A DNA stretch of 7,401 bases from Candidatus Thorarchaeota archaeon (GTDB lineage: Archaea; Asgardarchaeota; Thorarchaeia; Thorarchaeales; Thorarchaeaceae). The notes beneath the pieces were generated by a model. That model saw nothing but the letters and a program-made list of their open reading frames with translations. It did no database searches and had not been told where the DNA came from. The stretch lies in contig DAOWNS010000087.1 in the NCBI GenBank assembly GCA_030642465.1, positions 1-7,401 on the forward strand, given 5' to 3'. This document shows, in pieces, positions 1-5,670 of the stretch (positions within the stretch are counted from its first letter, which is position 1; every line of letters starts with the position of its first letter). Made by a program: the position numbers and the translations under genes.

Positions 1-452
1 GGAGGCGCAGTGAATCGATCAACCTGAGCAGGAAGGAATCCCATATACCCATTATCCACTGGAGTCCAAGTCCACAAAGCTCTTTCTCGACTGAGAATTG
101 GCTCAATTGCCACTAGGTCCAGAACAGCGCCCAGAAGCCCAGAGCTCAAGATAGCTGCAGCTGCAGACAGCCCCATCATCAATGAAAACACCAATGTGCC
201 TTGAACTGCGAAAACCCACATGAAGGGAATCCACAATGGTACTCGGCCCACAAAGAAACCATTGGTTTTGGAGTCCGTATAATGATAATACCCCTGTCCC
301 GATACATAGTGTTCTCCAATGGCGCCAACCAACAGGATAACTACAATTTGCACACCCACTCTCCAACCTGCCATTGTCCAAAGCAGGTAGGTTGTTGAGG
401 CGGCAAGTAACACAAGTATGGCGGCGAGTATGTGCCCAAATATCTTAGACAT
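1..452 (-). CDS. Multi-spanning membrane protein, remotely DUF422/CruF-like (partial, 3' end off the left edge)
   Basis: The frame starts at the ATG at 452 and stays open for 150 codons to the left edge, so the C-terminus is missing. Hydrophobic segments lie at about residues 5-25, 33-46, 72-92 and 94-117, indicating an integral membrane protein. Between segments 2 and 3 is a Glu-His/Gly-Tyr-rich stretch (EHYVSGQGYYHYTD, 47-60). After the fourth come D112, the pair E117-P118, W127-W129 and G135. This order (E..G..Y.Y, then D..EP..W.W..G) recalls the carotenoid-biosynthesis DUF422 family, which includes the bisanhydrobacterioruberin hydratase CruF. The match is by eye and distant, so a carotenoid or other lipid substrate is only a guess. 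The start is supported by AAGGAG at 459-464, which overlaps the stop of the upstream regulator gene. Only 5 nt separate the two genes, so they form one transcription unit and the regulator probably controls this gene. Confidence 0.75.
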   Translation of the reverse strand, partial: MSKIFGHILAAILVLLAASTTYLLWTMAGWRVGVQIVVILLVGAIGEHYVSGQGYYHYTDSKTNGFFVGRVPLWIPFMWVFAVQGTLVFSLMMGLSAAAAILSSGLLGAVLDLVAIEPILSRERALWTWTPVDNGYMGFLPAQVDRFTAP

Positions 453-457
453 AGCGA

Positions 458-802
458 TTACTCCTTGCGTTTAAGAAAGCTCCATAGACCGAACTGCGTA
501 TTCCTTCGAACGACCTTGGTTGCTGATCTGAGAATCTCACGAACTGCAGATCCCCGTTCCCTGAAAGCCACGAGGAAGCTTCGCCCGCTCTTCTCGGTCG
601 TTATGGATTGCGAAATGAACGTTTCTTGGATGTCTAGCAGGACATCGATTACTCGACCCACAGTACGTCGGTCAATGTCGAGCTTCTTTGACAAATCTCC
701 AATCGACATTGGAACACCATTTTTGAGCTCTTGGACAATCCGAGCCATGGCGTCAATGTAACCAACTCGGTGGATAGAGGGAGTAAAACCTGCGAAGGAC
801 AT
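458..802 (-). CDS. Small winged-helix transcriptional regulator
   Basis: This 114-residue protein has the layout of an archaeal winged-helix DNA-binding protein. A first helix (about 17-29, DAMARIVQELKNG) is followed by a helix-turn-helix at about 33-58 (SIGDLSKKLDIDRRTVGRVI), where RRTVGRV is the likely recognition helix. A beta-wing at about 61-83 includes the turn TTEKSGRS. The C-terminal 30 residues are basic and may extend the DNA-binding or dimer surface. No ligand-binding, metal-binding or phosphoacceptor domain is present, so the signal it senses is not visible. The ATG at 802 is preferred because a TATA-like box lies about 37 nt upstream; no clear Shine-Dalgarno precedes it, as expected for a short-leader archaeal transcript. 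It is the first gene of a pair with the downstream membrane protein and plausibly regulates itself and that gene (inference). Confidence 0.85.
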   Translation of the reverse strand: MSFAGFTPSIHRVGYIDAMARIVQELKNGVPMSIGDLSKKLDIDRRTVGRVIDVLLDIQETFISQSITTEKSGRSFLVAFRERGSAVREILRSATKVVRRNTQFGLWSFLKRKE

Positions 803-832
803 TACAGTTCAACACGCGGCACGGCGAGATTC

Positions 833-846
833 AATATATACTTTAT
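833..846 (-). promoter_or_regulatory. TATA-box promoter of the regulator/membrane-protein pair
   Basis: Read on the minus strand the stretch is ATAAAGTATATATT, a good archaeal TATA-box candidate. Its centre is about 37 nt upstream of the ATG at 802, which places transcription initiation roughly 10 nt before the start codon. This agrees with the missing Shine-Dalgarno. Confidence 0.55.
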
Positions 847-854
847 TATGTACA

Positions 855-871
855 TATATGACCGTATATGA
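855..871. repeat. Two TATATGA direct repeats, one helical turn apart
   Basis: TATATGA occurs at 855-861 and again at 865-871, offset by exactly 10 bp. The pair lies immediately upstream of the TATA-like box of the regulator gene. Sites on the same face of the helix at this position could bind an activator or the regulator itself. The motif is AT-rich and short, so chance is possible. Confidence 0.35.
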
Positions 872-895
872 GGTCAGCAAGTGCCAGATAATAGG

Positions 896-1480
896 TCAGG
901 AAGTCACATATTCATCCTTTTCCTCGTATCCCCAGTCAATAATGTGCTTGTCCCCGGTTGGAAGCACATTTCCAGGCAGGCAGAATCCAATAATGACCAT
1001 GATAAGACCAACGATGTTCATTGTGCCTCCAGTAACAACCCAGATGCGCAGGTCGCTAGTTTGAGTGAGACCTATGTCAGCAAACCCTGCACCGTTGAGG
1101 CGGTCAAGTATGAATGTGTAGTTCCCAGGATCTAAATCGATCATGATTCTATCTTCAAAAACAGGAGGGTTGGTGTCCGGAATAAGATGCTCATTTGTTA
1201 GAGTCATATTGATGGTGTACACTTCAAGTGTATCGTTGTTCAGCATGGCAATGTCCACGTTAACAGGCGTGGAATTTGTCGGCCGCACTGATACCCAGAC
1301 TTCAAGCTGCGGGTAGAACCCGTCTCTATCCCATATGCTAAATGAATCATGATTGCCGGCTACTGCTATGTAACCCATCGCATGATATGGCGCAGAATAG
1401 ACAATTGCTCCGCCTAGAATGATTATGAATGCGCCTCCGAAGTAAAGGAATGCTTTCTTACTAAACCACACGCTTTTCAT
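896..1480 (-). CDS. Two-helix membrane-anchored protein with an extracellular domain, family not recognised
   Basis: The 194-residue protein has a basic N-terminus (MKSVWFSKK) and a hydrophobic helix at about 11-29. A polar, beta-rich region spans about 30-149, and a second helix lies at about 150-168 (GGTMNIVGLIMVIIGFCLPG). It ends in an acidic tail of about 25 residues. The positive-inside rule places both ends in the cytoplasm and the middle domain outside. That domain holds four N-x-S/T sequons (N69, N82, N91, N120), in keeping with a glycosylated archaeal surface protein. The segment DLDPGNYTFILD (115-126) looks like a strand pair of a beta-sandwich, as in proteins that present a small domain just outside the membrane. 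No catalytic motif is visible and I cannot name a family. The ATG at 1480 follows a TATA-like box by about 38 nt, with only a weak GGTG upstream. Confidence 0.8.
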   Translation of the reverse strand: MKSVWFSKKAFLYFGGAFIIILGGAIVYSAPYHAMGYIAVAGNHDSFSIWDRDGFYPQLEVWVSVRPTNSTPVNVDIAMLNNDTLEVYTINMTLTNEHLIPDTNPPVFEDRIMIDLDPGNYTFILDRLNGAGFADIGLTQTSDLRIWVVTGGTMNIVGLIMVIIGFCLPGNVLPTGDKHIIDWGYEEKDEYVTS

Positions 1481-1513
1481 GCATCAGACACCATTGTCGA
1501 CAACTGAAACTAA

Positions 1514-1522
1514 GGATATAGG
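1514..1522 (-). promoter_or_regulatory. TATA-like box of the two-helix membrane protein gene
   Basis: The minus strand reads CCTATATCC here, centred about 38 nt upstream of the ATG at 1480. This is the same spacing as at two other genes in the window. Predicted initiation near 1492 gives a leader of about 12 nt. Confidence 0.4.
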
Positions 1523-1626
1523 TCTAACGAACAGGACAATGCACAAGAAAACCAAACTCCAAGTGCTATTCATAGAATAAACGCGCACCATTGCGGGAGC
1601 AAGATTTTCAATGATGGCAACCATAG

Positions 1627-1636
1627 CCTTTATAGG
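1627..1636 (+). promoter_or_regulatory. TATA-box promoter of the three-helix membrane protein gene
   Basis: CCTTTATAGG contains the archaeal TATA core TTTATA. Initiation about 26 nt downstream, near 1658, leaves a leader of about 23 nt that includes the GGGAG at 1668-1671 before the ATG at 1681. Together with the minus-strand box at 1514-1522, it makes 1481-1680 a divergent promoter region. Confidence 0.5.
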
Positions 1637-1680
1637 TACGACCAAAACAATGAATTTCAAACCACAGGGAGTATCCAGCA

Positions 1681-2073
1681 ATGTACTTCGAATTGTCGCT
1701 AATACCATTTTCTTTGATAGTGTTATTGTTCCTCATTTTCTGGATCGTAAAGGATGGTACCCGTTGGCAAAAGCACCCTCAATTGGGTGTATTTGCCAGG
1801 TTCATCCAAGTGTCTCCTGGAAGGGCCTTTTTCTCGTTTTTCATACTCAATGTTCTTTTGGTGCCGGCGACATTGCTTCTCCTGCAAGGAGTATGGTGGG
1901 ACTTGCTGGCGACTGGAAAAGCCATCTCGAATACAGTTCCTGTTGTAAACACTCTGCTGATTATGTTCCTTGTCCTAGCCGGAATGATTCCGGTGACGTC
2001 CGGTAGTTTCGGGACTTGGCGTCATGCAGTTCGAGCCGCAGCAGAAGTTAAAGTGAGAACAACAATGGGATGA
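1681..2073 (+). CDS. Small three-helix membrane protein, function unknown
   Basis: The 130-residue product has three hydrophobic segments at about 5-23, 47-71 and 83-104. They are joined by a basic loop (KDGTRWQKHPQ, 24-34) and followed by a basic tail (TWRHAVRAAAEVKVRTT). The charge pattern puts the first loop and the C-terminus in the cytoplasm, which three helices do not satisfy without a re-entrant or misjudged segment, so the topology is uncertain. No signature motif is visible. The ATG at 1681 has GGGAG 9 nt upstream and a TATA box at 1627-1636. Another frame open over part of the same bases (1611-2006) lacks this organisation and reads as non-membrane, low-complexity sequence. The MBL-fold hydrolase gene starts 77 nt downstream on the same strand; co-transcription is possible but unproven. 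Confidence 0.7.
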   Translation: MYFELSLIPFSLIVLLFLIFWIVKDGTRWQKHPQLGVFARFIQVSPGRAFFSFFILNVLLVPATLLLLQGVWWDLLATGKAISNTVPVVNTLLIMFLVLAGMIPVTSGSFGTWRHAVRAAAEVKVRTTMG

Positions 2074-2150
2074 ATATCCAATTCATTCGATAGATTGACG
2101 TGTAAGAAATACATGTCGCTCTCACAACCGCGGAATGAGGTTAAATCCAA

Positions 2151-3083
2151 GTGGGATCGATTGGAGTTGGCAATGGAATTTACGTTGTTATTGGCGGTTC
2201 TTTCCCATTCTGCAATACTGCGGTAGTCATCACCTCTGAAGAACTCGTAGTAATAGACCCAGGCTGCCCCATCGAAGGGCTGCGGTCCCTTTTGAAAAAT
2301 CACAATCTCGAGCTCCGCGACATTGACACAATTATCCTGACTCATATACATCCGGATCATATCACGCATGCAACGAAATTGCACCGGCTCTCAAGGTGCA
2401 GAATTGCTGCCAATGAGATGACGGCAGCGCTCTTCAATGACAAGGAGGAAATGAAAAAGTTCCTTGGGTTCCACAAAGAGCATCCCATCAGACCCCTGTG
2501 GGAAGACCTAGTTAATAGGAGCATGTACGGAGCCCTAGAGGATGGAAGAGTAGATGAAGAGCTACGAAACGGCGACAAGTTCGCGGTGGGAAATCTCACG
2601 CTCCGCGTATTATTCACGCCGGGTCATCTCCCCGATCATATGTGCATAGAGTTTCTCGAGCCCAACCTCATTTTCGCATCTGACATTGACTGCACAAGGT
2701 TCGGTCCATTTTATGGACATGAGAACTCATCCATTCCGGAATTCAGAGAATCGATTCAGATGCTAAAGAAGCGTGATTACAAAGGAATGATCAGTGGGCA
2801 TCTGAAGGAACCTTTGATTGTTGACCACAGGAATGCTCTTACCGAGTACGAGAAGCACTTCGACAGACGTGAAGAAGCAGTGCTCAAGTCGATAAAAGAT
2901 GGAGCAAAGACAATCGAAGAGCTTTCCATCAACCCAATCGTGTATCCAACTCTCTCCGATTTGGTTTTACTACAATTCGAGAAATGGATGATCGAGCATC
3001 ACGTAAGTTCCCTCATAGAAAAGGGGTTGGTGGAGGTGGCTAATAGGAAGTTAGTCGCGATATTTCCTGAATCATCCACATAA
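2151..3083 (+). CDS. Metallo-beta-lactamase-fold hydrolase with C-terminal winged-helix-like domain (LACTB2/glyoxalase II-like)
   Basis: This 310-residue soluble protein carries all the main metal-binding motifs of the MBL superfamily. H65-x-H67-x-D69-H70 (THIHPDH) is followed by H159 (TPGH), D178 (ASD) and H217 (SGH). These residues normally hold a two-metal centre that activates water for hydrolysis. Residues about 250-305 form a helical region ending in KGLVEVANRKLVAIF, matching the winged-helix-like extension of LACTB2-type and related hydrolases. The family includes thioesterases, nucleases and other hydrolases, so the substrate cannot be read from sequence. No signal peptide is seen, so it is cytoplasmic. 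Translation starts at GTG 2151: an in-frame stop at 2142-2144 excludes any earlier start, the next ATG would delete the catalytic core, and TGAGG lies 10 nt upstream. Confidence 0.92.
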   Translation: MGSIGVGNGIYVVIGGSFPFCNTAVVITSEELVVIDPGCPIEGLRSLLKNHNLELRDIDTIILTHIHPDHITHATKLHRLSRCRIAANEMTAALFNDKEEMKKFLGFHKEHPIRPLWEDLVNRSMYGALEDGRVDEELRNGDKFAVGNLTLRVLFTPGHLPDHMCIEFLEPNLIFASDIDCTRFGPFYGHENSSIPEFRESIQMLKKRDYKGMISGHLKEPLIVDHRNALTEYEKHFDRREEAVLKSIKDGAKTIEELSINPIVYPTLSDLVLLQFEKWMIEHHVSSLIEKGLVEVANRKLVAIFPESST

Positions 3084-3216
3084 GAGGAGCAATGCTTTGC
3101 GCAGGTCTTCCCGCTACATTCTCACGAAAATGTAAAGATGTACTACTAACAGATTCAGGCCGCATGTACATTTATCCTCCTCGCCGCTTCGACCGAGTCA
3201 TCTACACACCCGCACA

Positions 3217-3224
3217 CTTAATAC
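3217..3224 (+). promoter_or_regulatory. Probable TATA box of the DUF255 gene
   Basis: CTTAATAC is centred about 40 nt upstream of the ATG at 3261, predicting initiation near 3247 and a leader of about 14 nt. The match to the archaeal consensus is moderate. A farther TTTATC at 3171-3176 is a weaker alternative. Confidence 0.4.
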
Positions 3225-3225
3225 G

Positions 3226-3241
3226 ATTAACCATGGTTAAT
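3226..3241. promoter_or_regulatory. Perfect 16-bp palindrome, candidate operator
   Basis: ATTAACCATGGTTAAT is identical to its own reverse complement. It starts right after the likely TATA box and ends about 20 nt before the ATG at 3261, between the box and the predicted initiation site. A dimeric repressor bound here would block the transcription machinery. The site is seen directly; the role is inferred. Confidence 0.5.
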
Positions 3242-3260
3242 TCGGGATTGTGGTCAGATT

Positions 3261-5351
3261 ATGAAAGAGCCAAACAGACTTGTTGATGAGAAGAGTCCCT
3301 ATCTTCTCCAGCACGCTTACAATCCAGTGGACTGGTATCCTTGGAGCGAGGAAGCCTTTGAGAAAGCAAAGAAAGAGGACAAGCCAGTCTTCCTTTCAAT
3401 CGGATATAGCACATGTCACTGGTGTCATGTAATGGAGCATGAATCGTTCGAGGACCCGGAAGTTGCCCGATTGATGAATGACGCCTTTATCAGCATAAAA
3501 GTCGACAGAGAGGAGAGACCTGACATCGACAAGATGTACATGCAGGTCGCACAGATGATGACAGGTAGGGGAGGTTGGCCTCTCACCATAATCATGACTC
3601 CAGATAAAGAGCCTTTCTTCGCTGGGACTTACATCCCGAAAGGCGACCGATTTGGACAAGCCGGGATGCTCAGCATGATCCCTCAAATCATTGACATTTG
3701 GAAGTCTGACCGTTCACGTGTGGGTAAGATAACCGACCAAATCAAGCAATCACTATCAGACCCTGAAACATTAGAGCATGTGAAACTTGGACATGGGAGC
3801 ATTGAGCAGATGGTGAGTGTACAAGCTAGCAGATTCGATGAGATAAATGGAGGGTTCGGACGCTCTCCCAAGTTTCCTACACCGCACAATCTGATGCTAC
3901 TCCTGCGACACTGGAAGAAGACCGGCGATGAGTTCTCACTGTTAATGGTCGAGAAGACTCTGCAGAAGATGCGTGCCGGAGGAATCTTCGACCATGTTGG
4001 ATACGGATTCCACCGCTATGCAACGGATGCACATTGGTTGTTGCCACACTTCGAGAAGATGTTGTATGACCAAGCTATGCTTGCCATGGTGTACGCTGAA
4101 GCATACCAAGCAACAAGAAACGACCAGTACGCGGACGTAGTTAAGGAGATTCTCACGTACGTCATGCGGGACATGAGAAGTCCGGAAGGAGCATTCTACT
4201 CGGCGGAAGATGCTGACAGTGAAGGGGAAGAGGGGAAGTTCTACGTCTGGTCGGAAGAGGAAATCAGGAGCATTCTGACAAACAAGGAAGCTGAGGCATT
4301 CGTGAAGGTTCTCAATATACAGGAAGATGGTAACTTTTACGATGAAGCAACTCGCGATAAGGTCGGCACGAACATACCCCACGTGACTTCATCCCTGAAT
4401 GATGCGGCTCGTGCCCTCAAGACTGACGAAGAAAGCCTCTCGGTACTTTTGGAGAATACACGGGAGAAGCTGTTCCGCAAAAGAGAGAAACGCATTAGAC
4501 CGCTCAGAGATGACAAAGTGCTAACTGACTGGAATGGCTTGATGATTGCAGCACTTGCAAAAGCAGCGCGAATCCTCGATGATCCGGAGTACGCCCAGAG
4601 TGCAGAGCTTGCCGTTCAGTTCATACTGAAGACCATGCACAGATATGATGGCATTTTGATGCACCGATTTAGGGAAGGCGAGATTTCAGTTCCTGCATTC
4701 CTTGACGACTACGCATTCCTCGTCTGGGGACTACTGGAGTTATATGAAACAACATTCGACGTTCAATACCTCAAGACTGCGAGAAACCTCAATCAAGATA
4801 TGCTAGATCATTTCTGGGATACCAAGGATGGTGCTTTGTTCTTCGCGGGTGACTATTCTGAAAAGCTACTCGTTCGTCAGAAGGAAGCCTACGACGGAGC
4901 GATTCCCTCAGGCAACTCGATAGCCATGTTGAACCTAATTCGTCTGGCGAGACTCCTTGGAGAGGGTGAGTACGAACAGAAGGCATCAGACATAGCCAAA
5001 GCATTCTCAAAGCAAATCGAACGGAGCCCCACCGGATTCGGGATGATGCTTTCTGCTTTGAACTTCGCCCTGGGACCGTCCTATGAGATTATCATTGCGG
5101 GAAACCCAGAAGCAGACGATACTCAAAATATGCTGAAAACACTGAGGGAGAGATTCATTCCGAACAAGATTGTTCTTCTGAGAGGTAGCGAGGAGCAGTC
5201 ACAACAGGTCACGCAGCTAGCTCCCTACACCAAGTACTATGATTCTCACAAGGGCAAAGCAACTGTGCATGTTTGCATCAATCAGAACTGCAAGCTCCCC
5301 ACAACAGAAGTATCGCAGATGTTGAAGCTTCTAGATGAAGCTGAGTGGTGA
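3261..5351 (+). CDS. DUF255 thioredoxin-domain protein (YyaL/SPATA20 family)
   Basis: The 696-residue product has the full length and layout of this widespread but functionally unassigned family. The N-terminal thioredoxin-like domain (about 1-165) holds the redox motif C52-H-W-C55 in STCHWCHVMEHESF, plus VDREERPDID and GGWPLTI(I). The rest is an alpha/alpha-barrel region like those of N-acylglucosamine epimerases and six-hairpin glycosidases. It has KFPTP (204-208), DHVGYGFHRY (244-253), HWLLPHFEKMLYDQA (258-272), YSAEDADSEGEEGKFYVW (313-330) and DDKVLTDWNGLMI (417-429). Near the end is the family's second cysteine pair, C672-x4-C677 followed by P680. No signal peptide is seen, so it is cytoplasmic. 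The start fits because family members begin with NRL.EKSPYLLQHA, found here at residues 5-19. All motifs look intact, so the protein should be functional. Only a weak Shine-Dalgarno precedes the start, consistent with a short leader. Confidence 0.96.
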   Translation: MKEPNRLVDEKSPYLLQHAYNPVDWYPWSEEAFEKAKKEDKPVFLSIGYSTCHWCHVMEHESFEDPEVARLMNDAFISIKVDREERPDIDKMYMQVAQMMTGRGGWPLTIIMTPDKEPFFAGTYIPKGDRFGQAGMLSMIPQIIDIWKSDRSRVGKITDQIKQSLSDPETLEHVKLGHGSIEQMVSVQASRFDEINGGFGRSPKFPTPHNLMLLLRHWKKTGDEFSLLMVEKTLQKMRAGGIFDHVGYGFHRYATDAHWLLPHFEKMLYDQAMLAMVYAEAYQATRNDQYADVVKEILTYVMRDMRSPEGAFYSAEDADSEGEEGKFYVWSEEEIRSILTNKEAEAFVKVLNIQEDGNFYDEATRDKVGTNIPHVTSSLNDAARALKTDEESLSVLLENTREKLFRKREKRIRPLRDDKVLTDWNGLMIAALAKAARILDDPEYAQSAELAVQFILKTMHRYDGILMHRFREGEISVPAFLDDYAFLVWGLLELYETTFDVQYLKTARNLNQDMLDHFWDTKDGALFFAGDYSEKLLVRQKEAYDGAIPSGNSIAMLNLIRLARLLGEGEYEQKASDIAKAFSKQIERSPTGFGMMLSALNFALGPSYEIIIAGNPEADDTQNMLKTLRERFIPNKIVLLRGSEEQSQQVTQLAPYTKYYDSHKGKATVHVCINQNCKLPTTEVSQMLKLLDEAEW

Positions 5352-5670
5352 TGTGTCCCCCCTAGAACCAAGGCATGATATATCGCCAGTTACTGCTCAA
5401 TGCACTACCGTTCATTGTAAGCTGGACATACTTGGACACAGGAGTGAAATCCGCCCATAAAACGGCAATGGGTACAACTCCTCGAGATTCGAAATCGTGC
5501 CGGGTCAACCTCAACACTACATTCCTTGCTCGGGTATAAAAGCACCTCCTGAAAATGCCCAAGATTGTACGATTTTTGGTAGCTATTAGCAACCCTTATT
5601 TCTGGGTTGGAAAGCGTTTCGATGCAGATTGAACTGGCTTTGACGCTAGAACGACTGGAGACTCTCATAG
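5352..5670 (+). other. 319-nt intergenic region with promoter and leader of the solute-binding protein gene
   Basis: No convincing gene lies here. Two minus-strand frames (5362-5592 and 5405-5668) are open but have composition unlike a protein, weak starts and no recognisable motif. The first 180 nt show no terminator-like T run, no RNA gene and no repeat that I can support. The second half holds the TATA box at 5535-5542. A small stem, CAACCC (5590-5595) with GGGTTG (5604-5609) around an 8-nt loop, lies in the predicted leader. A GGAG ribosome binding site is at 5657-5660. Confidence 0.6.
5535..5542 (+). promoter_or_regulatory. TATA box upstream of the solute-binding protein gene
   Basis: TATAAAAG is the clearest TATA box in the window. 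Initiation near 5564 would give a leader of about 107 nt before the ATG at 5671. The other promoters here imply leaders of 10-25 nt, so this gene has an unusually long one or uses a promoter not recognised. Confidence 0.45.

Noticed and set aside
153..166. AGCTGCAGCTGCAG short repeat and palindrome.
   Set aside because: It lies inside the membrane protein gene and simply encodes an alanine run in a transmembrane helix.
1484..1708. Open minus-strand frame of 74 codons ending 3 nt before the two-helix membrane protein gene, with a hydrophobic stretch.
   Set aside because: It covers the divergent promoter region, including the TATA-like boxes for both flanking genes. It overlaps the start of the 1681-2073 gene, has no ribosome binding site that I can see, and shows no motif.
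3092..3286. Open plus-strand frame of 64 codons between the hydrolase and the DUF255 gene.
   Set aside because: It runs through the palindrome and promoter and into the DUF255 coding region in another frame, with no protein-like features.
5478..5500. GATTCGAAATC resembles a tRNA T-loop.
   Set aside because: The flanking bases do not form the 5-bp T stem, and no acceptor, D or anticodon arm can be drawn around it.
5590..5609. CAACCC/GGGTTG stem as a terminator of the DUF255 gene.
   Set aside because: It lies about 240 nt after the stop, downstream of the next gene's TATA box, and is not followed by a T run.
5362..5668. Two overlapping minus-strand open frames in the gap before the solute-binding protein.
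   Set aside because: Their composition is cysteine/arginine/serine-rich and irregular, they overlap one another, they would cover the plus-strand promoter, and no motif is recognisable.
5352..5670. Possibility that the missing first lobe of the solute-binding protein is encoded just upstream and lost by a frameshift.
   Set aside because: No plus-strand frame here carries SBP first-lobe motifs, a stop directly precedes the ATG, and the ATG is followed by a good signal peptide, so the start looks genuine.
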